12,428 nucleotides of DNA from Chitinophagaceae bacterium (GCA_947483345.1 CANKNL010000066.1:1-12428); one strand, 5' to 3'. Positions 1-7,127 are shown, numbered from the stretch's first letter. A program made the numbers and translations. The notes: a model not told the origin generated them from the letters alone.

Positions 1-1
1 C

Positions 2-535
2 GATGCCGTATTAAGTTCAATTGTTGCACACTATCTTTTCAAAAAATATCCATACAAAGGCGAAGGTTTTTTAACAGAAATGAGAAGTAAGATGGTTAAC
101 CGCCAAAAACTAAATGATATTGCTTTAAAAATGGGACTTAAAAAAATTACCTTTTACAATAAATATGATAATGCACTAAAGATCTCTCAGATCTTTGGTA
201 ATACCCTGGAGGCCTTAATAGGAGCAGTTTACCTCGATAAAGGATATGCAGGCACCCATAAATGGGTTGAGCAATTCATCATTATGCCGCATATGTTTAT
301 TGATGATTTGGAGGATGTGGAAATCAATATTAAAAACAGACTTTATGGGTGGGCAAATAAAAATGGTAAATCCCTTGAGTTTGAAACCCTGCATGAAAAA
401 TTTGAGAATGGCCGCAGATTGTTTACCATTGGTGCAACAGTAGATGGTGAACTGATTGCCGAAGCAAAAGGATTTAATAAAAAAGATGCCAGCCAGATTG
501 CAGCACAACTTGCAGTGGATAAATTAGGATTATAA
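2..535 (+). CDS. rnc: Ribonuclease III, 5'-truncated by the window edge
   Basis: Double-strand-specific endoribonuclease that processes rRNA precursors and structured mRNAs in the cytoplasm. The reading frame is open from base 2, and the gene starts upstream of the window. The first codons read DAVL, the end of the RNase III signature (GDxVL), so the first Asp corresponds to E. coli D45. The nuclease domain continues through GEGFLTEMRSKMVN and NTLEALIGAVYLDKG (codons at 200-244), where the Glu at 209-211 matches catalytic E117. The last 70 or so residues form a double-stranded RNA-binding domain, with GATVDG and the basic KGFNKKDASQIAAQLA helix before the stop at 533-535. The position equivalent to metal ligand D114 is Asn (200-202), which I recall as common in Bacteroidota RNase III. 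An internal ATG at 80 is not the start because it lies inside the nuclease domain. Identity is sure; the missing 5' part is probably about 60-70 codons. Confidence 0.95.
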   Translation, partial: DAVLSSIVAHYLFKKYPYKGEGFLTEMRSKMVNRQKLNDIALKMGLKKITFYNKYDNALKISQIFGNTLEALIGAVYLDKGYAGTHKWVEQFIIMPHMFIDDLEDVEINIKNRLYGWANKNGKSLEFETLHEKFENGRRLFTIGATVDGELIAEAKGFNKKDASQIAAQLAVDKLGL

Positions 536-539
536 AATA

Positions 540-651
540 GTTTCTTGTTGTTCTGATTCTCGTTGTTTAAATTTAAGTGCTTACAATTGATTATATCCTT
601 TGGCAAGCCAAGCACGAGAAACGCTAATACGATTAACGAGAAACAAGAAAC
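540..651. repeat. Imperfect inverted repeat in the rnc-gpsA spacer
   Basis: The left arm has gtttcttgtt (540-549) and tctcgtt (558-564). The right arm has aacgaga (635-641) directly followed by aacaagaaac (642-651). Both blocks are exact reverse complements; the left arm carries 8 extra bases between them. The right side also contains the direct repeat acgagaaac at 614-622 and 636-644. The arms lie between the rnc stop and the gpsA start. This could be a dispersed intergenic repeat or an mRNA hairpin; which one cannot be told from one copy. Confidence 0.6.
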
Positions 652-658
652 GCATATT

Positions 659-1696
659 ATGACTTTTGGAATACTTGGAAGTGGAAGCTGGGGAACAGCC
701 ATAGCAAAGATCTTAACCGATAACGGAAACACCATTTATTGGTGGAACAGAAGTGAAACACATATAAAATATATACAGGAGCGCCATCATAACCCGCAAT
801 ATTTATCAGCAGCTCACCTCGACACTTCAAAAATAAAACTGACCACCAATCCGGCAGAAGTGATCGCGAACAGCGATTGTATTGTAATCGTTATCCCATC
901 TGCTTATACTGATGATGCCTTGTGTGGTCTTGACAGGGATATTTTTTCTGGAAAGAAGATCGTTTCTGCTATAAAGGGCATTTTGCCCGATACCAATCTA
1001 TTGCTGAATGAATATCTTAAAAAGGAATTTAATGTGGAGATTAGTAATTACTTTACCGTGCTTGGTCCCTGCCATGCAGAGGAAGTGGCTGCTGAAAAAT
1101 TATCATATCTGACTTTCACAGGAATTGATGAAGCCGTTACCCATGACATTGCAGCCTGTTTTAAAACCCATTATTTAAACACTGTTGAAAATAATGATAT
1201 CTATGGTGTGCAGTTTGCTGCCGTGTTAAAAAATATTTATGCGGTTGGTGCCGGTATCACACATGGCCTCGATTATGGAGATAATTTTTTAAGCGTATTC
1301 ATTGCTAATTGTGCTGATGAAATGGCCGGCTTTTTAAAGAAAGCGGGTATTAAGAATATCGAAGTGGGCCATACCGAAATCCATCTTGCTGCAAAAGGAC
1401 AGCGTGCAAACAATTATGCAGCTTCGGTTTATCTGGGCGATTTGTTGGTTACCTGTTACTCACTTCACAGCCGAAACCGGGCTTTTGGCAATATGATTGG
1501 CAAGGGATATTCGGTTAAAGGTGCACAATTAGAAATGAGTATGGTTGCCGAAGGTTATAATGCCGCTAAATGTATACACCATATCAACCAAAAAATTATG
1601 GCCGATTTGCCTATTGCAGATACCGTTTATCAAATTTTATGGAAAAATCTGCCCGCCATGGAAGGATTTAACAGAATTGAACAAAATTTAGTATAA
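659..1696 (+). CDS. gpsA: Glycerol-3-phosphate dehydrogenase [NAD(P)+]
   Basis: Cytosolic enzyme reducing dihydroxyacetone phosphate to sn-glycerol 3-phosphate, the backbone for phospholipid synthesis. The 345-residue product is of normal family length. A Rossmann GILGSGSWGTA loop (residues 4-14) binds the nucleotide. SAIKGI (103-108) and VLKNIYAVGAG (189-199) carry the two conserved lysines, K106 and K191, the latter being the catalytic one by homology. LGPCHAEEVA (135-144) and the substrate-binding segment GDLLVTC...SRNRAFG (260-277) are also typical of GpsA. The frame extends upstream to an ATG at 563, but those 32 extra residues fall in the repeat-bearing spacer and precede the usual MTFGILG start, so the ATG at 659 is preferred. 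It lies 123 bases after rnc on the same strand and converges with hemW. No Shine-Dalgarno sequence is visible. Confidence 0.95.
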   Translation: MTFGILGSGSWGTAIAKILTDNGNTIYWWNRSETHIKYIQERHHNPQYLSAAHLDTSKIKLTTNPAEVIANSDCIVIVIPSAYTDDALCGLDRDIFSGKKIVSAIKGILPDTNLLLNEYLKKEFNVEISNYFTVLGPCHAEEVAAEKLSYLTFTGIDEAVTHDIAACFKTHYLNTVENNDIYGVQFAAVLKNIYAVGAGITHGLDYGDNFLSVFIANCADEMAGFLKKAGIKNIEVGHTEIHLAAKGQRANNYAASVYLGDLLVTCYSLHSRNRAFGNMIGKGYSVKGAQLEMSMVAEGYNAAKCIHHINQKIMADLPIADTVYQILWKNLPAMEGFNRIEQNLV

Positions 1697-1834
1697 ACAA
1701 GGTTTAACTTTAATAGTGAAAATAATGATATGCCTTTCTCATTTTCAAATATCAGCCCCACAGCCATAATAGTGATGGTGCTTTGTTTAACTGTTGCAGA
1801 ATTGGTTAAGTATGGGCGACGGTGTTATGGCCAC

Positions 1835-3016
1835 TCAAAAAAATAAGTCAGCAGCAATCCCATCCGCAAATAATTTTCCATCCCTGGTTAAAATAAGTTT
1901 ATGGTTTACCAACTTCAACTTCCCTGTATTTATATATTTGTTGCCTAATACGTTAATCCTGTTGCTCTTTTCAGCGCCAAAAATGGCACTGGCATAGTCT
2001 AGGTCTAATCCTTCCATAGTTCTCAATGAGGTCATGATATATTCATTCAACTGCTGTGTTTCGGTAAGGATTTCTTCTTCAACCGGAATAATATTTTTTT
2101 GCAATGATTGAATGTATAAAGCATTGTTGGCCACATTCCACCTTCTGCTCTTGCCATCAAAGGCATGTGCTGCAGGCCCAAATGCATAATAACTTTCGCC
2201 CAACCAGTAACTGCTGTTGTGCCTGCTCCTTAAACCGGGCATGGCAAAATTACTGATCTCATAATGTTCATATCCGGCTTGTTCCATCCAATCCATTAAT
2301 AATAAAAACTGACGCGCCTGTTTTTCAGAATCCACAGGTGCTTTTTTATGCAGGGCAATCATTTTATCCAGTGCAGTCTTTGGCTCAACCGTTAAAGCAT
2401 AACACGAAATATGCGGAATCTTTTTTTCAATGGCCAGCTGTACATTTTTTGCCCATTCACCATCACTTAAAAGGGGGGAGCCGTAAATTAAATCAACTGA
2501 AAAATTTGTAAAATCTGATTGTCTTATCAGGTCAATACAGGCCATCGATTCTGCTGCTGTATGTGCCCTGTTCATCCATATTAATTCTTCATCCAAAAAA
2601 CTTTGTATGCCTACACTTAACCTGTTTATGCCAAGGCCTTTCCATGCCGTTAATTTTATTTCGGTAATATCGTCAGGATTTGCTTCCAGCGTTATTTCCA
2701 TATCATCAGCAAAAACAAAACGTGTATGTAAAGCATCAAAAATCAATTCTAATTCTTCAATGCTTAATAGGCTTGGTGTACCTCCTCCAAAATATAATGT
2801 TGAAATGACTTTCGTTTTGTTTCTCCTGTCAATATTTTCCAATTTGCTTTCCGCTGAGGAATGGTTAGCATTTTCCTGGAATGTGGTGGTTAGTTGTATT
2901 TCCTTTACAATGGCCTCAATCATCTTTTCTTTTTGCCCCATGGAGGTGGAAAAATGAAAATTGCAATAATGACAGGCTTGTTTGCAAAACGGAATATGTA
3001 TGTAAATGCCCGGCAA
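1835..3016 (-). CDS. hemW: Radical SAM heme chaperone HemW (oxygen-independent coproporphyrinogen oxidase-like)
   Basis: HemW binds heme and a [4Fe-4S] cluster with SAM and is thought to insert heme into membrane haem proteins. The 393-residue product begins MPGIYIHIPF, followed by the radical-SAM cluster motif CKQACHYC (C11, C15, C18). There is no fourth Cys two residues on, which separates HemW from true HemN. LYFGGGTPSLL (74-84), SVGIQSF (134-140), DLIYGSP (175-181), YEISNFA (252-258) and the C-terminal EYIMTSLRTMEGLD (325-338) are HemW hallmarks. The start is TTG (complement of 3014-3016): an in-frame TAA lies 9 bases upstream, and the next ATG (at the MGQKE segment) would delete the cluster motif. 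About 16-20 polar residues (roughly 46-70) appear inserted before the GGGTPS strand. It diverges from the Omp85 gene and converges with gpsA, whose stop is 138 bases away. Confidence 0.93.
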   Translation of the reverse strand: MPGIYIHIPFCKQACHYCNFHFSTSMGQKEKMIEAIVKEIQLTTTFQENANHSSAESKLENIDRRNKTKVISTLYFGGGTPSLLSIEELELIFDALHTRFVFADDMEITLEANPDDITEIKLTAWKGLGINRLSVGIQSFLDEELIWMNRAHTAAESMACIDLIRQSDFTNFSVDLIYGSPLLSDGEWAKNVQLAIEKKIPHISCYALTVEPKTALDKMIALHKKAPVDSEKQARQFLLLMDWMEQAGYEHYEISNFAMPGLRSRHNSSYWLGESYYAFGPAAHAFDGKSRRWNVANNALYIQSLQKNIIPVEEEILTETQQLNEYIMTSLRTMEGLDLDYASAIFGAEKSNRINVLGNKYINTGKLKLVNHKLILTRDGKLFADGIAADLFF

Positions 3017-3033
3017 AGATTTTTAGTTTTAGA

Positions 3034-3049
3034 CCCGATAAGTATCGGG
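3034..3049. repeat. Palindrome between divergent hemW and the Omp85 gene
   Basis: cccgata-ag-tatcggg: perfect 7-bp arms separated by 2 bases, in the 57-base spacer between the two divergent starts. The 2-base centre makes it a poor RNA hairpin but a plausible protein-binding site. I recall similar CCCGATA...TATCGGG palindromes as dispersed intergenic motifs in Bacteroidota genomes, so it may also be a general repeat. Regulation of either gene is not shown. Confidence 0.6.
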
Positions 3050-3058
3050 ATATTATTT

Positions 3059-3066
3059 TAGATTTG
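3059..3066 (+). promoter_or_regulatory. Possible -7 promoter box (TAGATTTG) of the Omp85 gene
   Basis: The sequence matches the Bacteroidota -7 consensus TAnnTTTG at all six fixed positions and ends 7 bases before the ATG at 3074. No TTG/TTTG -33 element is seen at the expected distance; the palindrome at 3034-3049 occupies that place. If used, the transcript would be nearly leaderless. Confidence 0.3.
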
Positions 3067-3073
3067 ATTTGTA

Positions 3074-4900
3074 ATGACGCCTGTTAAATTCAAATGTTAT
3101 AAAATTTCATTTTCTGTATTATTATGTACAGTTATTTTACTGTCTGGCTTAACTGTTCAGGCACAGGCATTAAAAAATACCGGCTATCAGTTAAAAATTA
3201 ATTTCATTGATAAAGATAGTGCCTTTAATGTACAGCCTTTAAAATTACAAACCGCTTTTGCAAACAGGTCACTTTGTAACAGCTATGTTTTGGACCTAAG
3301 TTCTTTTTTAAGTTCAAAGGGTTATCCAACGGCATCGATCGACAGCATTTTTGAGGATGATCTTGTTACAACTATAAATTTATTTTTAGGCAAACAATAC
3401 CAATGGATAAAATTAATCCCGGATGGTATTGAAAAAGCAGCCCTGGATGACGGTCGTTTTAAAGAACGTGATTATGCCGGTAAACTACTCAATATGCAGC
3501 AATTACTACAGTTGCAGCAGCGGGTTTTAAATTATTATGAAAAAAATGGTTATCCGTTTGCAGAAATATTTTTAGACAGCATCCGGCTTGATGATAATAA
3601 AATGAATGCATTGCTCAGATCTAAAAAAGGGCCTTTATATCATATTGATAGTATGCGGATTTTTGGAAAAGCATCCATCTCTAAAAATTTTTTAAGTCAT
3701 TATTTGGCAATACCCAATGGCAGTTTATACAATAAAGAAAAACTGGAACAGGTTAGTAAACGCATATTGGAATTGCCCTATTTGCAGGAAGTACAGCCAA
3801 ATGATATGACGCTATTAGGTACTGGTTCAATCCTTAATCTATATTTGGCTCATAAAAGAAGCAGTCAGGCCAATTTTTTAATTGGCTTTTTGCCCGGTGC
3901 CGGCCAGTCGGGCAAATTGCAATTAACGGCAGATGTTAACCTGGATTTAAAAAATGCGTTAAAAAATGGGGAGACTATTTTATTTAAATGGCAACAATTA
4001 CAGCCCAAATCCCCCAGGTTAAATATAGGGTTTCAGCAGCCATATATTTTTAATTCCAGTTTCGGATTTGATTTTATGTTTGACCTGTTTAAAAAAGACT
4101 CTACATTTTTGCAGGTCAATGCACTGGCAGGGTTACAGTATCTGCTATCTGCTAACCAGGTTGGTAAAGTATTTGTACAGTGGCAAAATAGCTTTTTATT
4201 GGGCACAGGTGTAGATACCAATCTGGTGAAACTTACCAAAAAACTACCTCCTAATATTGATGTAACGGCTGTAAATGTTGGATTGGATTTTGAATGGAAT
4301 AAAACGGATTATCGTATTAATCCCCGAAGCGGTAACGACATAAAAATAATGGCTGCAGTTGGTATAAAAAATATTAAAAAAAATAGCGAAATTCTAAATT
4401 TAAAAGATCCGGTTTTTAATTATGCCGGTTTATATGATTCTGTAAAAACACGGTCATATCAGTTCCGGATAAAACTGGGCGCCAGTCATTTTTTTCCGGT
4501 AGGTAAACAGGCCACAGTAAAATTAGCCATTAACGGAGGGCTGTTTATCAGTCCCAGTACATTTAGAAACGAGCTTTTTCAGATCGGGGGTTATAAACTC
4601 CTCAGGGGTTTTAGTGAAGAAAGTATTTATGCAACACAATATGCTGTATTAACGGCCGAGTACCGTTACCGGCTTGCATTGAATTCCTTTTTATTTGGTT
4701 TTGCAGATGGGGGAGTGGTTAAAAATAAGTATCAAGCCGTAAATCTGACTAATAATTTTATAGGGTTGGGTTTGGGGCTGGCGTTTGAAACTAAATTTGG
4801 ATTATTAAATATCAGTTATGCCGCGGGCAAACGAAATGATGTTAAACTAAACATACGGGAAGCCTCCAAAATTCATTTTGGGTATGTCAATTACTTTTAA
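3074..4900 (+). CDS. Omp85/BamA-TamA family outer-membrane protein with POTRA-like domains
   Basis: Predicted outer-membrane beta-barrel of the Omp85 superfamily, whose members fold or translocate proteins or lipids at the outer membrane. The 608-residue product has a signal peptide (hydrophobic 11-28, likely cleavage after VQA near 30). The clearest POTRA-type unit spans about 188-258 (YHIDSMRIFG..., then a helix with SLYNKEKLEQVSKRILELPYL). Two weaker ones may precede it, around SKGYPTASID (81-90) and EKNGYPFAEIFLDSI (156-170). The barrel covers about 265-608. It contains NPRSG (416-420), IGGYKLLRGF (504-513; the conserved RGF of barrel loop 6) and a terminal aromatic Phe. At 608 residues with about three POTRAs it is shorter than typical BamA (about 800), so it is more like TamA or an accessory Omp85 protein than the essential BamA. 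Its partner is unknown. It is followed 43 bases later by the DUF4271 gene on the same strand. Confidence 0.85.
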   Translation: MTPVKFKCYKISFSVLLCTVILLSGLTVQAQALKNTGYQLKINFIDKDSAFNVQPLKLQTAFANRSLCNSYVLDLSSFLSSKGYPTASIDSIFEDDLVTTINLFLGKQYQWIKLIPDGIEKAALDDGRFKERDYAGKLLNMQQLLQLQQRVLNYYEKNGYPFAEIFLDSIRLDDNKMNALLRSKKGPLYHIDSMRIFGKASISKNFLSHYLAIPNGSLYNKEKLEQVSKRILELPYLQEVQPNDMTLLGTGSILNLYLAHKRSSQANFLIGFLPGAGQSGKLQLTADVNLDLKNALKNGETILFKWQQLQPKSPRLNIGFQQPYIFNSSFGFDFMFDLFKKDSTFLQVNALAGLQYLLSANQVGKVFVQWQNSFLLGTGVDTNLVKLTKKLPPNIDVTAVNVGLDFEWNKTDYRINPRSGNDIKIMAAVGIKNIKKNSEILNLKDPVFNYAGLYDSVKTRSYQFRIKLGASHFFPVGKQATVKLAINGGLFISPSTFRNELFQIGGYKLLRGFSEESIYATQYAVLTAEYRYRLALNSFLFGFADGGVVKNKYQAVNLTNNFIGLGLGLAFETKFGLLNISYAAGKRNDVKLNIREASKIHFGYVNYF

Positions 4901-4919
4901 AATTGTCAGTTTCAGCAGC

Positions 4920-4927
4920 TACTTTTG
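4920..4927 (+). promoter_or_regulatory. Possible -7 promoter box (TACTTTTG) of the DUF4271 gene
   Basis: Six of six fixed positions match TAnnTTTG, 16 bases before the GTG start at 4944. The nearest upstream TTG (4903-4905) is only 14 bases away, shorter than the usual spacing of about 19-21, so this is a partial match. The gene may equally be read through from the Omp85 gene. Confidence 0.25.
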
Positions 4928-4943
4928 TAACAAATAATTTTTT

Positions 4944-5828
4944 GTGCGGCCATTTTTTTTAATCCATTTGTGCTTGTTCTATTTCTCTGCAACCTTGTGT
5001 GCCCAATCTGTCGATTCAGTCATTTTAAAAAAAGATACTTTTCAAATCAGTACCGATTCTGTTAATCCCATTAGCCATTTGATGTCATACCGGCCTGTGT
5101 TTAAGCTTAAGAATAAACTGTTAAATACCGATACAGAACCGATTTCATTTGCGGTTCAGTTTAAAAAAACACAATCAAAGGATCCCCTTTTTTATCTGAT
5201 AGTCGTCATGGTATTCATGTTGGCCTCTTTAAAATATGCTTATCACCGGTATTTTACAAACCTGTTTAGGGTGTTTTTTAATACCTCACTGCGGCAAAGC
5301 CAATTAACCGATCAGTTATTACAGGCTAAATTACCGTCCTTGCTTTTTAATCTTTTTTTTGTTATTTCCGGCGGATTATTTATATATATTCTGTTATCTT
5401 ATTTTCATTTAATCAGTGGAGATAGTAAATGGGTATTTATCTTTTTCTCCATGGTATTGATGGGATTAATTTATTTTTTAAAATTTTGTACACTTAAATT
5501 CACCGGATGGATCACCGGTTTAAAAGACGCCACCAACACGTATTTATTTGTTCTATTTCTCATCAACAAAATCATTGGTATTTTTTTGGTTCCTTTTATT
5601 ATTATTCTATCCTTTTCAGATTATGCCATTGTTAGTTTTGCCGTGCCGATTTCACTAATAAGCATTGGCATTTTTATTTTATTACGTTTTTTCAGATCTT
5701 ATGGGTTAATACAGAATCAATTAAAAATCAGCCGGTTTCATTTTTTCTTATATATTATGGGGGTTGAAATATTGCCGCTTTTGTTGATTTACAAGGGCTT
5801 AATGATTTATTTGAGTAAAAACCTTTAA
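4944..5828 (+). CDS. DUF4271 domain-containing integral membrane protein
   Basis: A protein family of unknown function found in Bacteroidota, commonly encoded just before hemD, as here. The 294-residue product has an N-terminal signal-like hydrophobic segment (3-20, possible cleavage at LCA/Q). A polar stretch of about 60 residues follows. Six hydrophobic helices come next, at roughly 81-98, 133-155, 163-181, 200-223, 228-249 and 265-289, ending in EILPLLLIYKGL, a segment I associate with this family. No catalytic motif is visible. The start is GTG at 4944-4946, because an in-frame TAA lies 9 bases upstream and the signal segment begins directly after it. The stop is followed within 4-28 bases by the start of hemD, which suggests co-transcription. 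A link to tetrapyrrole synthesis through hemD is possible but rests on gene order only. Confidence 0.8.
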   Translation: MRPFFLIHLCLFYFSATLCAQSVDSVILKKDTFQISTDSVNPISHLMSYRPVFKLKNKLLNTDTEPISFAVQFKKTQSKDPLFYLIVVMVFMLASLKYAYHRYFTNLFRVFFNTSLRQSQLTDQLLQAKLPSLLFNLFFVISGGLFIYILLSYFHLISGDSKWVFIFFSMVLMGLIYFLKFCTLKFTGWITGLKDATNTYLFVLFLINKIIGIFLVPFIIILSFSDYAIVSFAVPISLISIGIFILLRFFRSYGLIQNQLKISRFHFFLYIMGVEILPLLLIYKGLMIYLSKNL

Positions 5829-5833
5829 TTTTG
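5826..5833 (+). promoter_or_regulatory. Possible -7 promoter box (TAATTTTG) of hemD
   Basis: The sequence fully matches TAnnTTTG and overlaps the DUF4271 stop codon. If it works, transcription would begin after the GTG at 5833, which would favour the ATG at 5857 as the hemD start. No well-spaced -33 TTG is present (the nearest TTTG, at 5810-5813, is too close). Confidence 0.25.
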
Positions 5834-5856
5834 TGTTACCACAGCGGTTAAAGATT

Positions 5857-6648
5857 ATGGTTAAAAATGGTTCAATACATACTGTTCCCTCCCGTAAAAC
5901 AGTAAAAAAAGTACTCATTACCCAACCAAAGCCGGATGGTGATAAGTCTCCGTATTTTGATTTGGCAAAAAAATATAATCTGAATCTCGATTTTCATCCC
6001 TTTATAGTTGTGGATGGGATTCAGGCCAAAGAATTCCGCAAACAAAAGATTGACATTGCCAGTTACTCAGCAGTTATTTTCACCAGCCGCAATGCCATTG
6101 ATCATTTTTTCCGTATTTGTGATGAAATGAAGATCAATATATCACAGGAAACAAAATATTTCTGCATTACAGAGGCTGTTGCCCTTTACCTTCAAAAATT
6201 TATTCTATATCGAAAGCGTAAAGTTTTTTACAGCGCAGATGGCACCAACAAATGTTTATTTGATGTTATTAATAAGCATAAGGATAATGAAAAATTTCTT
6301 TATCCCTGTTCAGAATCTTTTGACAGTGGTATAACCAATTGGCTTATTATGCACAATTGTGAACATGCTACACCGGTGTTATATAAAATTATCAGTAATG
6401 ATATTACTGAAGTAATAGCCAGAAATTATGATGTGATTTGTTTTTTTACGCCCGGCGGTGTAAAAAGCCTGATGGAGAATTTTCCGAAATTTAAGCAAAA
6501 CGGTACCACCATCGCTGCATTTGGTGCCAATACATTTAAAGCCGCTGAAGAGGCAGGCCTGATATTGCATATAAAAGCGCCTCAACCCCAGGCACCCAGT
6601 ATGGTAAGCGCATTGGAAATTTATCTTTCTTCTCTTAAAAAGAAATGA
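5857..6648 (+). CDS. hemD: Uroporphyrinogen-III synthase
   Basis: Cyclizes hydroxymethylbilane, with inversion of ring D, to uroporphyrinogen III, the common precursor of heme, siroheme and cobalamin; cytosolic. The product is 263 residues from the ATG at 5857. HemD proteins are poorly conserved, but the two-domain pattern is visible: KKVLITQPKP (17-26), AVIFTSRNAIDHFF (72-85), then the second-domain signature VICFFTPGGVKSLMENF (193-209) and TTIAAFGANTFKAAEEAGL (217-235). The SPYFDLAKKY and QAKEFRKQKI segments are typical of Bacteroidota HemD. An in-frame GTG at 5833 would add eight residues (MLPQRLKI) and leave 4 bases after DUF4271; ATG is preferred because nothing conserved lies upstream and a -7-like box overlaps the GTG. 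No other heme-biosynthesis gene is adjacent except hemW on the opposite strand. Confidence 0.88.
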   Translation: MVKNGSIHTVPSRKTVKKVLITQPKPDGDKSPYFDLAKKYNLNLDFHPFIVVDGIQAKEFRKQKIDIASYSAVIFTSRNAIDHFFRICDEMKINISQETKYFCITEAVALYLQKFILYRKRKVFYSADGTNKCLFDVINKHKDNEKFLYPCSESFDSGITNWLIMHNCEHATPVLYKIISNDITEVIARNYDVICFFTPGGVKSLMENFPKFKQNGTTIAAFGANTFKAAEEAGLILHIKAPQPQAPSMVSALEIYLSSLKKK

Positions 6649-6905
6649 TTGAATTGTCGGGTTTACAAGAAATAGTCAAATTTTTTATGGTCACCAGCTC
6701 CAGCTGTTAAATTGCTAGCGGTATTACGGTTAATGGATAGATTAAAGAGGCATTTTTTTATAAATGAACAGGACAGCATAAATTTTACAGCAACACAAGT
6801 TCATTTTGTGAATTCTTTAACATTTATAACATTTACAATACTTAAAATTAAAAATAAAAAACCGGAAAGTAAGTTTTCTGTTGAATAGATGGATTTTTTA
6901 AAAGG

Positions 6906-6946
6906 AACCGTTTCTGAAATTTAAAAAGACAGCGGTTTATTTTTTT
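6906..6946 (+). terminator. Possible intrinsic terminator downstream of hemD
   Basis: aaccg (6906-6910) pairs with cggtt (6933-6937) and ctg (6914-6916) with cag (6930-6932), with a 3-base bulge and a 13-base loop, followed by seven T's at 6940-6946. The stem is modest and lies 258 bases past the hemD stop, so it could end the hemD transcript or a small transcript starting in the spacer. Confidence 0.4.
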
Positions 6947-7059
6947 AATAAACTTTATTCCAATATAAGGAATCGTTAAACCACTTAAATCGTTAATACA
7001 GGGATAGGATTTAGCATGTGCAAATTTTTTTATTCCTATACTTGGAGACCAGGTTGATC

Positions 7060-7127
7060 GGTTTAGATAATTCCTTGCAAGCCTCTCTCAGCCTGCAAAA
7101 ATCATCATTTGCCTCAGTTGCTAAACC
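7060..7127. repeat. Nested inverted repeat upstream of gldK
   Basis: The outer arms ggtttag (7060-7066) and ctaaacc (7121-7127) are exact complements. Inside them, ttgcaagc (7075-7082) and gcctgcaa (7091-7098) pair with one mismatch around an 8-base loop. Together they could fold into a two-tier hairpin in RNA from the plus strand. It lies about 355 bases before the gldK start, with no T tract after it, so it is not a terminator. Confidence 0.4.

Noticed and set aside
563..658. Upstream ATG extension of gpsA by 32 residues
   Set aside because: The added residues come from the repeat-bearing spacer, and the Rossmann loop normally starts within a few residues of the GpsA N-terminus.
343..735. 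130-codon minus-strand frame across the rnc end and gpsA start
   Set aside because: It runs through two certain genes on the other strand and has no family resemblance.
1717..1747. tgaaaat/attttca inverted repeat between gpsA and hemW as a terminator
   Set aside because: Arms are all A/T-rich, the loop is 17 bases and no T tract follows on either strand.
1835..3016. True oxygen-independent coproporphyrinogen oxidase HemN
   Set aside because: The protein is 393 residues, lacks the fourth Cys of the HemN CxxxCxxCxC motif and has HemW-type C-terminal segments.
6733..6888. 51-codon plus-strand frame in the hemD-gldK spacer
   Set aside because: No ribosome binding signal, low-complexity Phe/Thr/Ile/Lys content and no recognisable motif; it overlaps AT-rich sequence where such frames arise by chance.
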